Shown piece by piece: positions 38,235 to 47,307 of a stretch of 64,000 nt of DNA. Location of the stretch: contig JADJFD010000003.1 in assembly GCA_016708765.1 (NCBI GenBank), positions 1-64,000 of the forward strand, in the 5' to 3' direction. The notes under the pieces are model-generated. The model made no database searches. It saw only the letters and a program-made list of their open reading frames with translations, and had not been told where the DNA came from. Position numbers and translations under genes: made by a program. Source of the stretch: Chitinophagaceae bacterium. GTDB taxonomy: Bacteria > Bacteroidota > Bacteroidia > Chitinophagales > Chitinophagaceae. How positions within the stretch are numbered: position 1 is the stretch's first letter; every line of letters begins with the position of its first letter.

Positions 38235-38480
38235 ATGCAACAGTTTAAAACATTTCTGCTGGCAGTAATTGTTATAATTCTTATTGTATTTGCTGTTCAG
38301 AATTTTGACACAGCTAAAATTAAATTATTCAGCTGGGGTGTTAGTCTGCCACTTGCTATGCTTACAGTAGCTATTTATATTCTTGGAATGTTTACAGGAG
38401 GTCTGCTTTGGTCAAACCTGAAAAAGCTTGCAAAACATGAAGAAGATGGTGCAAAAAAAGAAGCAGGAAGCGTCGGATAA
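38235..38480 (+). CDS. LapA-domain (DUF1049) membrane protein
   Basis: Intact 81-residue protein with two membrane helices (FLLAVIVIILIVFAVQNFDT and LPLAMLTVAIYILGMFTGGL) and a charged tail. The order helix, VQN-like turn, short amphipathic stretch IKLFSWGVSLPLA, second helix with GxxxG, then lysine-rich tail matches LapA-domain proteins, which in enterobacteria help regulate LPS assembly with LapB. Function here is unproven. It lies alone before a 195-base gap. Confidence 0.7.
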   Translation: MQQFKTFLLAVIVIILIVFAVQNFDTAKIKLFSWGVSLPLAMLTVAIYILGMFTGGLLWSNLKKLAKHEEDGAKKEAGSVG

Positions 38481-38675
38481 ACTGAAAGCTATACTATACA
38501 AAAGGAGGTTGATAGTCTCGGGTTGAATTGGATATAGTTTTATTTTGCCCTCACTATTTCGTATATTTCAGATATGCTTATTAATCTGTAATAACAGTTA
38601 TAAGACCCGTTATACAATCTTTATATAAACTGATTAATAATTGTTGCTAATCAGTCTTTATCAAATTTTATTTTT

Positions 38676-40241
38676 ATGGATACAGAGATTATTGATGTTA
38701 GAAGCCTGACGATTGAAGACTATCAGGAGCTAAAGGAATCTATGATTCAAGCTTATGCCAGTCTTGGTGGACAGTACTGGAAGGAAGAAGCTATAAAAAA
38801 ACTGATTCAGAAATTTCCTGAAGGGCAGATTGTGATTACATTGGACGGAAAGGTGGTTGGGTGTGCCTTATCAATTATTGTTAATTATGATAAATTCGGT
38901 GACAAACATAACTACCGTGAAATAACAGGCAACTTCAGTTTTGAAACGCATAACTCCAAAGGAGATACACTTTATGGTATTGAAGTTTTTGTTCATCCTA
39001 ACTATCGGGGAATGCGGCTGGCTCGCCGGTTATATGATACCCGAAAAATGCTATGCGAAAGATTAAATTTAAAGGCTATTGTTGCCGGAGGAAGAATTCC
39101 AAAGTATAGTATGTATGCCGATACGTTGAAACCTAGGGAATATATTGAAAAGGTAAAAAAGAGAGAGATTTTTGACCCCACACTTACTTTTCAAATATCT
39201 AACGATTTTCAAGTAAAAAAAGTTTTGAAAAATTACTTGCCGGAAGATGAAGAAAGTATGGGCTTTGCCACTTTATTGATATGGCATAATGTTTATCATG
39301 ATGAAAAAAATATTCTGCTGCGTCAAAAAGATATAATACGAATTGGCTTGGTGCAATGGCAGATGCGCCATTATCATACCACAGAAGATTTATTAAAACA
39401 AGTGGAATACTTTGTTGATGCTGTAAGTGATTATGAGTCTGATTTTATTCTATTCCCTGAATTGTTCAATGCTCCTTTGATGGGTGCATTTAATGAGATG
39501 GATGCCCGTCATGCAATAAAAGAGCTAGCAAAGTACACTGCACCAATTGTGGAAGCAATGAGTAAAATGGCTGTATCCTATAATGTAAACATTATTGCAG
39601 GCAGCATGCCAGAAATTAGAGATGGGAAAGTTTATAATGTCTCCTATGTGTTGCAACGTAACGGAGTAACTGATAGTATTCCTAAAATTCATATTACTCC
39701 TTCTGAAGAATATGAATGGAATATACAAGGCGGTAATGAAATAAAAGTGATTGAGACAGACGCAGGAAAAATAGGCGTTCAGATTTGTTATGATGTTGAA
39801 TTTCCGGAAATGACAAGAAAGCTTGCTGATGAAGGGATGCAGATTTTATTTGTTCCCTTTTTAACCGATACACAAAATGCTTACAACCGGGTTCGTTTCT
39901 GTGCACAGGCAAGAGCTATAGAAAATGAATGTTTTGTTGCCATTGCAGGAAGTGTTGGAAATTTACCCAAGGTAACCAATATGGATTTGCAGTTTGCACA
40001 GTCAGCCGTATTTACGCCCAATGATTTTGCTTTTCCGGTTACAGGAATAAAAGCTGAAGCAACGCCCAATACCGAGATGATAGTGGTAAGTGATGTTGAT
40101 CTTTCTTTGCTAACAGAACTGCACCATTATGGCAGTGTACAAACGCTGAAAGATAGAAGACTGGATCTCTATCAATTGAATTTTACTGATCCAATAGAAG
40201 AGAAGAAAGCTGTGAAAGATTTCCAGTCAATTAAAAACTAG
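38676..40241 (+). CDS. Fused GNAT acetyltransferase and carbon-nitrogen hydrolase (nitrilase superfamily)
   Basis: Intact 521-residue two-domain protein. Residues about 1-215 are a GNAT domain (IIDVRSLTIEDYQELKESMI, acetyl-CoA site VHPNYRGMRLARRLYDTRK). Residues about 220-510 are a nitrilase domain with the Glu-Lys-Cys triad: FILFPELFNAP (Glu), VTDSIPKIHITPSEEYEW (Lys) and GKIGVQICYDVEFPEM (Cys). GNAT-nitrilase fusions of this length recur in bacteria and are annotated as bifunctional; substrates are not established. The promoter must lie in the 195-base gap upstream. Confidence 0.88.
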   Translation: MDTEIIDVRSLTIEDYQELKESMIQAYASLGGQYWKEEAIKKLIQKFPEGQIVITLDGKVVGCALSIIVNYDKFGDKHNYREITGNFSFETHNSKGDTLYGIEVFVHPNYRGMRLARRLYDTRKMLCERLNLKAIVAGGRIPKYSMYADTLKPREYIEKVKKREIFDPTLTFQISNDFQVKKVLKNYLPEDEESMGFATLLIWHNVYHDEKNILLRQKDIIRIGLVQWQMRHYHTTEDLLKQVEYFVDAVSDYESDFILFPELFNAPLMGAFNEMDARHAIKELAKYTAPIVEAMSKMAVSYNVNIIAGSMPEIRDGKVYNVSYVLQRNGVTDSIPKIHITPSEEYEWNIQGGNEIKVIETDAGKIGVQICYDVEFPEMTRKLADEGMQILFVPFLTDTQNAYNRVRFCAQARAIENECFVAIAGSVGNLPKVTNMDLQFAQSAVFTPNDFAFPVTGIKAEATPNTEMIVVSDVDLSLLTELHHYGSVQTLKDRRLDLYQLNFTDPIEEKKAVKDFQSIKN

Positions 40242-40322
40242 TTGAGATTAGTTAAGGAAACAATACAGATTAAAGTCTTGATAAAATGCTGAAAAGCAAA
40301 GGTGTTAGGCTATTTTTGCCAA

Positions 40323-41603
40323 ATGGATGGAGTTAGTTCATACATATATATTATTGCTGCTTGCTTGCTGGTTGTATTCTCGTATGTATACAATTTAATC
40401 TCGCAAAAAACAGGGATTCCTTCTGTTTTATTATTGCTATCATCTGGTATTGGCTTGCGGGAAATATTAATCTACAACAACGCTACTGTTTCCATTCCTT
40501 CTTATTCGGTAGAAGTGTTTGGTATATTAGGTTTAATAATGATTGTACTTGAGGCGGGTCTTGATTTGCAAGTAAGTAGAAAAAAAGTAAAACTTATTCG
40601 AAATGCTTTTTTGTCAGCATTATTTATTCTGGCATTCTCTTCTTTTGCCTGCTCGGCATTACTTTATTACACGTTGCAAGAAGATTATTTACATTGTTTA
40701 ATTTATGCAATTCCACTTTCTGTAGTTAGCAGTGCTATTGTAATTCCAAGCATTTCTCATCTGGAAGAGAACAAGAAAGAGTTTCTGGTATATGAAACAT
40801 CTTTTTCTGATATCATTGGTATCATTGTATTTAACTACATTATTGCCGGAAATTTTTTGCAGGCCAGTAATCTTGCTATATTTTTTGGGTCGGTTGTGCT
40901 GGCACTTTTGCTAAGTGTGGTTTTATCATTGCTGATTTTATTGATGCTTACAAAAATCAAGACTAAAATCAGGTTCTTCCTTGTTTTTGCAGTACTTATT
41001 TTTTTATATGCTGGTGGTAAAATGCTGAATTTGCCTGCGTTATTTATCATCTTGTTGTTTGGCTTGGTGGTAAGTAACTGGCAGTTATCGATATTTCATC
41101 GATTTTATAAATGGATGAATTTTACTGAAGTGAATGATGTTGGTAAATTATTGCACGGCTTAACTGCAGAAAGCAGTTTTCTTATACGTACGTTTTTCTT
41201 TTTTATATTCGGATTAACGATCGATGTAAGACTATTGCTTGATCTTGATGTTGTGCTAACTGGAAGTGCACTTGTTATCATCTTATTTATTATCAGATTT
41301 ATTTACCTGCGTTTTTTTCTTCATGCACACATTTTTCCGGAGCTATTCTTTATGCCACGGGGTTTAATAACGGTGCTGTTGTTCTATAGTATTCCAGAAG
41401 TTTACAAGCTTTCAAAATTTAATGAAGGGATACTTTTTTTCGTTGTGCTTACTACAAGTATCATTATGATGATTGGTTCTATAAGCTATGGACGGCCGGA
41501 ACTTCAAGCGATAAATGATGAGATACCAATTACTGAGAACTCAGACATATGGAATAGTTTGGCGGAGCCGTTACTTGACGATACTGGAAAAGAAAAGATA
41601 TAA
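40323..41603 (+). CDS. Cation:proton antiporter (CPA superfamily)
   Basis: Intact, about 426 residues, 12 or so membrane helices. SYVYNLISQKTGIPSVLLLL and IYIIAACLLVVF begin the Na+/H+ exchanger fold, VEVFGILGLIMIVLEAGLDL is the typical helix-4/5 region with the LEAGL stretch, SSAIVIPSISHLEE follows, and MPRGLITVLLFYSIP is near the end. ATG 40323 (MDGVSSYIYIIAACL) is chosen; GTG 40302 is in frame upstream but less likely. It should exchange monovalent cations for protons at the inner membrane. Confidence 0.82.
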   Translation: MDGVSSYIYIIAACLLVVFSYVYNLISQKTGIPSVLLLLSSGIGLREILIYNNATVSIPSYSVEVFGILGLIMIVLEAGLDLQVSRKKVKLIRNAFLSALFILAFSSFACSALLYYTLQEDYLHCLIYAIPLSVVSSAIVIPSISHLEENKKEFLVYETSFSDIIGIIVFNYIIAGNFLQASNLAIFFGSVVLALLLSVVLSLLILLMLTKIKTKIRFFLVFAVLIFLYAGGKMLNLPALFIILLFGLVVSNWQLSIFHRFYKWMNFTEVNDVGKLLHGLTAESSFLIRTFFFFIFGLTIDVRLLLDLDVVLTGSALVIILFIIRFIYLRFFLHAHIFPELFFMPRGLITVLLFYSIPEVYKLSKFNEGILFFVVLTTSIIMMIGSISYGRPELQAINDEIPITENSDIWNSLAEPLLDDTGKEKI

Positions 41604-41766
41604 AAATAAATTACATATCAGTTTAATTTGAAAAATGTTCTGTTCTTTCATTTGGATTACAATAGTAGTAATTAACTAATTCTTTTATTGAATGGCAATA
41701 CTTTTTTTGGTAAAAAATTGATTGTTATAAATTCAGCAGACTTTATAAGTGAAATAATTTTAATAA

Positions 41767-42813
41767 ATGGAAAAACTGCATAATAAACATATCATTGAAA
41801 TCGTAATTGCTATTGGCGGTGCAATAGTATTAGGTTGGCTGATAAAAAAAATTGTTTTCCCTATTCTTTACAAGTTTACAAATAAAACAAAATGGAAGAG
41901 TGACGATCTCATTATTGAAAGTATTGGGAAGTGGGTGATATTCTGGTTTTTACTGGCGGCATTTGCATATATAACACCAATTTTTACTGAAACGTTTTCC
42001 TATGCTAGTAAACATGCAGTAGTGATTAAGCGGATTATAATCTCCCTTTATATTTTTTCTATTTCTGTAGTAACTGCGAGGGTTGTTGCAGGATTGCTGC
42101 AGATCAGATCAGAAAAGGATGATAATATTGTGCCAACCACTTCGATCTTGGGCAATATTGCAAAAGCAATTGTGTATGTTATAGGATTTATTTTTATTCT
42201 ACAAACATTTGGCGTTGCCATTGCGCCATTAGTTACAGCCCTTGGTGTAGGAGGTATAGCAGTAGCATTAGCCTTGCAACCAACTTTATCAAACCTGTTT
42301 GCCGGTTTACAATTGATTTCTTCGGGGAAATTTAATACTGGAGATTTTGTGCAATTAGAAAGTGGTCAGAAAGGTTTTATTAGAGATATTTCCTGGCGAC
42401 ATACAACAATAGAAACTTCACAGAATAATGTAATCATTGTACCGAACAGCAAAATGGCCAACTCAATTATTGAGAATTTTTTTCTTATTGACAAAAAAAT
42501 AACTTTCAGTGTATTAGTTGGCGTTGGCTACGAAAGTAATTTGGATAAAGTTGAAAAGATTTCTATTGAAGTAGCTAAAGATATATTGCAGAACCAGTTT
42601 GGTAGTAATAAGGAGTTTGAGCCTTTTGTGCGGTTTTATAATTTCGGAGCAAGTAGCATCGACTTGAAAATATTTCTGCAGGTAATGGAATACGCAGACC
42701 AGTTTGCTATCACTTCAACGTTTATAAAATTGTTACACAAAAGATATCAGGAAGAAGGAATCAATATTCCATTTCCGATACGGACGATACATATGAACAA
42801 GCCGGCTGAGTAA
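41767..42813 (+). CDS. Mechanosensitive ion channel, MscS family
   Basis: Intact 348-residue membrane protein. Three or more helices precede the pore helix APLVTALGVGGIAVALALQP, which is followed by the signature TLSNLFAGLQLISSGKFNTG and DFVQLESGQKGFIRDISWRH, a short beta domain, then VPNSKMANSIIENF and a mixed alpha/beta cytoplasmic end. This is the standard MscS layout. It should open on membrane tension to release solutes. It converges with the CBS gene 7 bases downstream. Confidence 0.9.
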   Translation: MEKLHNKHIIEIVIAIGGAIVLGWLIKKIVFPILYKFTNKTKWKSDDLIIESIGKWVIFWFLLAAFAYITPIFTETFSYASKHAVVIKRIIISLYIFSISVVTARVVAGLLQIRSEKDDNIVPTTSILGNIAKAIVYVIGFIFILQTFGVAIAPLVTALGVGGIAVALALQPTLSNLFAGLQLISSGKFNTGDFVQLESGQKGFIRDISWRHTTIETSQNNVIIVPNSKMANSIIENFFLIDKKITFSVLVGVGYESNLDKVEKISIEVAKDILQNQFGSNKEFEPFVRFYNFGASSIDLKIFLQVMEYADQFAITSTFIKLLHKRYQEEGINIPFPIRTIHMNKPAE

Positions 42814-42820
42814 ATTGTAA

Positions 42821-43252
42821 TTAGGCGCCTTTGATATAGTTTTCCATATTGTTGATAATAAATTGCTGCTCTTGAAGAAGCTGTTTTACAACATCACCTA
42901 TAGAAATTATTCCTGCCAACTTATTTTCTGCCATTACTGGTAAATGTCTGATATGCTTATTCGTCATTATCCGCATTGCATCTTCTATAGAACAATCTTC
43001 TTCTACGGTAATTAATTCCGAAGTCATGATTTCTTTTATCAACGTCTCCTTTGATGACTTTCCCTTTAAAACCACTTTCCGTGCATAATCTCTTTCTGTA
43101 AAAATACCTAAAGGTTTTTCGCCTTCCATTACCAGCAATGCACTTATGTTTTTTTCAAACAATTGCTCCAATGCACTGTAAACAGTAGCGTCGGGAGTAA
43201 TGGAATATATCTGATTTCCTTTTGCTTGAGTAATATCTTTAACTTTTGCCAT
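42821..43252 (-). CDS. CBS-domain pair protein
   Basis: Intact 143-residue protein made almost entirely of two CBS domains: IYSITPDATVYSALEQLFEK with ISALLVMEGEKPLGIFTERD, then ELITVEEDCSIEDAMRIMTN with HIRHLPVMAENKLAGIISIG. CBS pairs bind adenosine nucleotides and usually regulate a partner. No partner domain or adjacent gene is obvious. The short stand-alone form is common in Bacteroidota and often linked to stress responses. Confidence 0.9.
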   Translation of the reverse strand: MAKVKDITQAKGNQIYSITPDATVYSALEQLFEKNISALLVMEGEKPLGIFTERDYARKVVLKGKSSKETLIKEIMTSELITVEEDCSIEDAMRIMTNKHIRHLPVMAENKLAGIISIGDVVKQLLQEQQFIINNMENYIKGA

Positions 43253-43717
43253 AGTACATTGTTTTTCCTTGTTTAAGCATAATTATCTGTTCACGGCTAT
43301 ATATCTTGATAAACTTAGGAATAAAAGTTGAAAAATCGTAACCTTAACTGCGATTCACAAAATTAATAGAAACATTGTAGATTGATATCCGTTCAGATAC
43401 TTTTAGGAATGCCAATTGTTCTGTCAAAAGGAAGAAAAAGTAGCAAAATCTGAAAAAGTGTTAATAAATAGGGCAAGCGAAATAATTAGGAAACTGAAGG
43501 GTGAAACAAAAATGTGTGCGGAATAAAGCAGAAGAACTTGGCAAATTTTTTGTAAATGAGTAGTTAATCTTACAGGAATTATAAAACAGCATGAGGATGA
43601 AGTTGAACAATTAGAATAGAAAATAGATAATGATAAGTCAATTGAAATCGTTCCCTTTGTAGTTAAATAATTTGTCATCATTTAGAAAGAAATTAAATTA
43701 TCAATAAATAAAAAATT
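43253..43717. other. 465-base intergenic region with possible decayed small gene
   Basis: Read on the plus strand from about 43430, one frame gives EEKVAKSEKVLINRASEIIR then KLKGETKMCAE-stop, and further on LTGIIKQHEDEVEQLE-stop-KIDNDKSIEIVPFVVK-stop. The charged, coiled-coil-like composition interrupted by TAA, TGA and TAG suggests a degraded or frame-damaged short gene. The open minus-strand frame over the same bases is hydrophobic noise. The rest of the gap is AT-rich and carries the promoters for the CBS gene and the lipoprotein gene. Confidence 0.25.
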
Positions 43718-44164
43718 ATGAAACAAACAATACAAATTTCGTCTTCAAAAAATATTTTTCTATTTACGGCATCTCTTGTCATGATTTTTTTGGTGAGTTC
43801 ATGTACTACCAGAAAATCTGCTTTTTTGACCTCAACAGTGGTTCCTGCAGCACAAGGCAATGTGAAAATTAAAAAAGACGGAAATAATAATTATGCCATA
43901 AAAATTGATTTGGTAAACCTAGCTGGCCCTGACAAGCTTCAGCCGGCAAAGAAAACTTACGTTGTGTGGATAGAGACAGCAGGGAACGGTATAAAAAATA
44001 TTGGCCAGATAAAAACTTCTTCTAGTTTTTTATCTAAAAAATTAAAAGCTTCTTTTCAAACGGTTTCGTCTTTTAATCCGGTCAAAGTATATATTACTGC
44101 TGAGGATGATGCCAGTATTCTATACCCAAGCGGAGTAACGGTACTATCCACAAATAATTTTTAA
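43718..44164 (+). CDS. Lipoprotein of unknown function
   Basis: Intact 148 residues. The N terminus is a lipoprotein signal ending in a lipobox: IFLVSSC with Cys at about residue 29. The mature part is beta-rich (NVKIKKDGNNNYAIKIDLVN, KKTYVVWIETAGNGIKNIGQ, VKVYITAEDDASILYPSGVT), which could be an Ig-like or anti-sigma-linked periplasmic fold. I do not recognise a named family with certainty. Its stop is 45 bases from the convergent tRNA gene. Confidence 0.65.
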   Translation: MKQTIQISSSKNIFLFTASLVMIFLVSSCTTRKSAFLTSTVVPAAQGNVKIKKDGNNNYAIKIDLVNLAGPDKLQPAKKTYVVWIETAGNGIKNIGQIKTSSSFLSKKLKASFQTVSSFNPVKVYITAEDDASILYPSGVTVLSTNNF

Positions 44165-44209
44165 AAAGTCATCAGAAGCAACATTCAGGTTGGGTGAAAT
44201 ATCGTAAAG

Positions 44210-44281
44210 TGGCCTCGCCAGGAATCGAACCTGGGTCTGGAGCTTCGGAAACTCTTATACTATCCATTGTACTACGAGGCC
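44210..44281 (-). tRNA. tRNA-Arg(CCG)
   Basis: Read on the minus strand it folds as a cloverleaf: acceptor GGCCTCG/CGAGGCC, D-arm GTAC..GTAT, anticodon loop TTCCGAA with anticodon CCG, T-arm CCAGG-TTCGATT-CCTGG and discriminator A. The anticodon stem AGAGT/GCTCC has one A-C mismatch at its base and one U-G pair. CCA is not encoded. It reads CGG arginine codons. Confidence 0.93.
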
Positions 44282-44293
44282 AGAAAAAAGATC

Positions 44294-44914
44294 TTATTTG
44301 ACAGATTGAATTTTGGCTTCTTGCTTTACCGGAGGTTTTATTAATCCCGGTGCATTGGTGGCAAATATTTTTACTGCAATTGCGAGCAATATTACACCAA
44401 AAAATTTTCTTACAGCTATCAAACCTGCTGGGCCTAATAGCCTTGCTATTGGTCCAAGCGATTTTAAAACACCATAGACAATAACGAGGTTTATCAGAAT
44501 GGCAATCAACAAGACTGTTTCACCATAATTTGATCCTCTTAATGACATAATAGTTGTTAAGGTTCCCGAACCGGCGATTAACGGAAAAGCGATAGGAACA
44601 ACGGTGGCAGCTTTTACATCCATGTCACCTTTAAAAAACTCAAGGCCTAATACCATTTCCAAACCAAGAATAAAAATTACTATCGAACCACCTACGGCAA
44701 AGGCACTGATATCGAGCCCAAGAATTCCTAAAAAAGCTTCTCCGATAAACATGAAAAATATCATCATAATGCCTGAGATCAATGTGGCTTTGAATTCGTT
44801 AATGCCCCCCATCTTTTGTTTCAATGAAATTAAAATAGGAACAGAGCCAACTATATCTATTACCGCAAACAAAGTAAATGTTACTGTAAGCAGTTTGTTT
44901 AAATCTATATTCAT
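44294..44914 (-). CDS. MarC family integral membrane protein
   Basis: Intact 206 residues with six membrane helices. LTVTFTLFAVIDIVGSVPIL near the N terminus, MIFFMFIGEAFLGILGLDIS, AFAVGGSIVIFILGLEMVLG and TVVPIAFPLIAGSGTLTTIM are the family signatures (MarC/UPF0056). The role of the family is not settled; earlier links to multiple antibiotic resistance were not confirmed. It lies 12 bases upstream of the tRNA gene on the same strand, and a strong terminator stands between it and the Cys-rich gene. Confidence 0.88.
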   Translation of the reverse strand: MNIDLNKLLTVTFTLFAVIDIVGSVPILISLKQKMGGINEFKATLISGIMMIFFMFIGEAFLGILGLDISAFAVGGSIVIFILGLEMVLGLEFFKGDMDVKAATVVPIAFPLIAGSGTLTTIMSLRGSNYGETVLLIAILINLVIVYGVLKSLGPIARLLGPAGLIAVRKFFGVILLAIAVKIFATNAPGLIKPPVKQEAKIQSVK

Positions 44915-44943
44915 AAATGAATTTTGGCAAAATTAGGATAAGT

Positions 44944-44981
44944 AAAACAGAAGGTGACAATATTCTGTCACCTTCTGTTTT
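44944..44981. terminator. Strong bidirectional terminator hairpin
   Basis: A perfect 16-bp inverted repeat, AAAACAGAAGGTGACA (44944-44959) and TGTCACCTTCTGTTTT (44966-44981), with a 6-base loop. On the minus strand it follows the Cys-rich protein gene by about 17 bases and has a T-rich tail, so it should end the btuB-side transcript before marC. Confidence 0.87.
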
Positions 44982-44997
44982 TGAGATCATGGTAGAT

Positions 44998-45201
44998 TTA
45001 TTTTTCTTTAAACAGCTCTATGTCATTCTGTAGTGTGGTAAGACAGTTATTACAGAGGCAGTCATTATAGTGAAGTTCAATGAATGCCTTCTGTATGTCG
45101 GTAAGTTTAATACCATAGCATTGACATTCTGTAATATTTTCGAATTTGCATTCAAAATGTTCTTTGCATTTGGGGCAATGTTTTATTTCATACAAACTCA
45201 T
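44998..45201 (-). CDS. Small cysteine-rich protein (CWC-like family)
   Basis: Intact 67 residues with eight cysteines: C9-x2-C12, C18, C26-x-C28 and C48-x-C50-x2-C53 (HCPKCKEHFEC, CQC, DCLCNNCL). This spacing matches the cysteine-rich CWC family of small proteins and suggests one or two bound metal ions. It starts 12 bases after the stop of the TonB receptor gene on the same strand and is followed by a terminator. It is therefore probably co-transcribed with that gene under the cobalamin riboswitch. Its function is unknown. Confidence 0.8.
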   Translation of the reverse strand: MSLYEIKHCPKCKEHFECKFENITECQCYGIKLTDIQKAFIELHYNDCLCNNCLTTLQNDIELFKEK

Positions 45202-45213
45202 GTATAGGGCTTA

Positions 45214-47193
45214 TCAGAATGTAAAACGAATTCCTCCATTTCCATTAAAACCAAGCGTATTAAAGCCACTTATCTCTGTGTATTTACTTCCGGTTATATT
45301 TCTACAATCTGCAAATAGCTTTAGTTTATTTTTCAGCAATCCATATTCAGCATAAATATCCCAGAGCATATAACTTTTCAATGTTGTGTAGACAGTTGAA
45401 AAAGTATTATTGTCAAAATATGCATCTTTTCTTTTTCCAATACTCATAAGGTTAGAACTTACATATAGATTTTCACAAAGCTGAATTCCTATAGTAATAC
45501 CAATACTTGATTTTGGCCTCCGAAGTAAGTTGTTATAAGTGGTGTCTTTGCCGTTTTTCTGTGTAGTTATTTCGCCGGTTACATAAGTGTAAAAAGCCTT
45601 GATGGTTGTTCCTTTATTAATCTTATAACTTGTTTCCAGTTCAAACCCATTATCTTTTTGTTTATCCTGATTGATATACTGCGACTGAAAAGTGGTGCTG
45701 TTAAAATAAAAGAAAATAACATCTTTTACATTTCGGCTAAAAGCAACTGCTCTACTGGAAAATTTATTATCGGCAGAGAAGTATTGTAAACCGGCTTCGG
45801 TAGTTATGCCTACTTCAGGTTTTAAATTGGCGTTTCCATATTCCGAAAAAAGTTGATACAATGATGGCGTTCTGTAAGCTGAAGAAATATTGGCAAACAG
45901 TTTTATTTTCTTATTAATGAAATAAGAAGGGTTGATATTAAAAACAGCATTGCTTCCAAATTCAGAATGAAAATTTACTCGGCTTCCCAGTTCAAGATTG
46001 AAAGCTGATTTGTCATTCAGGTTCATCGCAGCATAAATTCCGAATTGATTTTGATGCAGACTGTCTTTGGAATACGCTGATTTGTACGGCCCAAAAAAGC
46101 CCACAGACGAATATGACTGATCTGACACAGATGACCTGTAATCAACTCCACCTGTCAGTTTCAACTGATTATTTACGGGAATATGAATATAAGCATCTGC
46201 ATAATGTTCTGCTCCTTTATAACTTCCTTGCGACCATGTGTCATAACCATTCCTACTTTTTATAGAATCATCAGTATAAAGCCGGTTGATATTATTATAG
46301 TTGTAAAGTATATTTAATTTTGATTTTCCAATGTTGAATTCATTTTTAACTCCAGCCTGCCAACTTTTTTGTTTGTACGTATAATCCAATTCATCTGTAA
46401 AAGCTCCCTGGTCAATATCTCCTTTTATAGTACTGAATCGGAAGAAAGGTTGAATATAAATTTTATCAGAAGGCCTTATACCCAAACCTAACTGAATACC
46501 TGTTTGCTGATAGCCATCTTTATCCGTTACGGGGGAGTTGCTTTGATTAATTGTTTCGTTAATGCCTTTAGTGTTCTGAAAAGATAATGCAGCGTTATAA
46601 TCTATTATCCCAGACCTACCATTGAAACCTGCATTGGTTCTTACTGTTTCATTGCTACCATAACTAAGCAGCGCATTGCCAGCTATTAATTTTGCTCCTG
46701 ATTTTTTTGTAATGATATTAATAACTCCAGCAATTGCATCACTTCCATACAGTGTAGATTGACTGCCCTTTAATATTTCAATCCGTTCAATATTTGACAA
46801 AGGCAGATTACGGATATCAAAATTGCTGCCGATACCCGAAGGATCGTAAACGGGAATTCCATCAATAGTAATCAGCGTATGTTCAACTCTGGCTCCACGC
46901 AGGTACACACTCTTATCTTTTCCGGCATTGCTGTTGGCTCCACTGATAAATAAGCCTGCCTGTTCGGTTAATAATTGCGATAAATCTTTACCACCGCTTC
47001 TTTCTAATTGCTCACTGGTAATAATAGTTACTACTTTGCCTGTGAGAGATGTTTTGTTGGGATACTTGTTGGCTGTAAGAACTACCTCATCTAAAGAAGT
47101 GCTGGTTGTGTCCCCGCCATTGCGGAGCTGGCTTTGTGCATTTAGTGTACTGCTGATAATGACAGCAGCCACTACAAAAAAATGTTTTTTCAT
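45214..47193 (-). CDS. btuB: TonB-dependent outer membrane receptor, BtuB-like (cobalamin)
   Basis: Intact 659-residue receptor. After the signal peptide (MKKHFFVVAAVIISSTLNAQ) come the TonB-box region TSLDEVVLTANKYPNKTS and the plug domain (VVTIITSEQLERSGGKDLSQ, LLTEQAGLFISG, VYLRGARVEHTLITIDGIPV, NIERIEILKGSQSTLYGSDA then IAGVINIITKK). A 22-strand barrel ends in GFNGNGGIRFTF with terminal Phe. ATG 47193 fits the signal peptide; the longer in-frame reading enters the leader RNA. A cobalamin riboswitch lies upstream, so vitamin B12 is the likely substrate and expression should drop when B12 is plentiful. Confidence 0.92.
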   Translation of the reverse strand: MKKHFFVVAAVIISSTLNAQSQLRNGGDTTSTSLDEVVLTANKYPNKTSLTGKVVTIITSEQLERSGGKDLSQLLTEQAGLFISGANSNAGKDKSVYLRGARVEHTLITIDGIPVYDPSGIGSNFDIRNLPLSNIERIEILKGSQSTLYGSDAIAGVINIITKKSGAKLIAGNALLSYGSNETVRTNAGFNGRSGIIDYNAALSFQNTKGINETINQSNSPVTDKDGYQQTGIQLGLGIRPSDKIYIQPFFRFSTIKGDIDQGAFTDELDYTYKQKSWQAGVKNEFNIGKSKLNILYNYNNINRLYTDDSIKSRNGYDTWSQGSYKGAEHYADAYIHIPVNNQLKLTGGVDYRSSVSDQSYSSVGFFGPYKSAYSKDSLHQNQFGIYAAMNLNDKSAFNLELGSRVNFHSEFGSNAVFNINPSYFINKKIKLFANISSAYRTPSLYQLFSEYGNANLKPEVGITTEAGLQYFSADNKFSSRAVAFSRNVKDVIFFYFNSTTFQSQYINQDKQKDNGFELETSYKINKGTTIKAFYTYVTGEITTQKNGKDTTYNNLLRRPKSSIGITIGIQLCENLYVSSNLMSIGKRKDAYFDNNTFSTVYTTLKSYMLWDIYAEYGLLKNKLKLFADCRNITGSKYTEISGFNTLGFNGNGGIRFTF

Positions 47194-47307
47194 TTTAAAT
47201 GAAATTTTTGTTGTGACTGCTTTCGTGGAAATAAGAGATAGAAATATAAATGTCCTGCGACTTTTACACCTCATGCCTTTCACCCGAAAGCTGAAATATG
47301 GTTTAAT

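Noticed and set aside
43424..43681. 85-codon minus-strand frame in the intergenic gap
   Set aside because: Its hydrophobic, Ser-rich composition is what the complement of an A-rich Lys/Glu-coding stretch gives, and it has no recognisable features.
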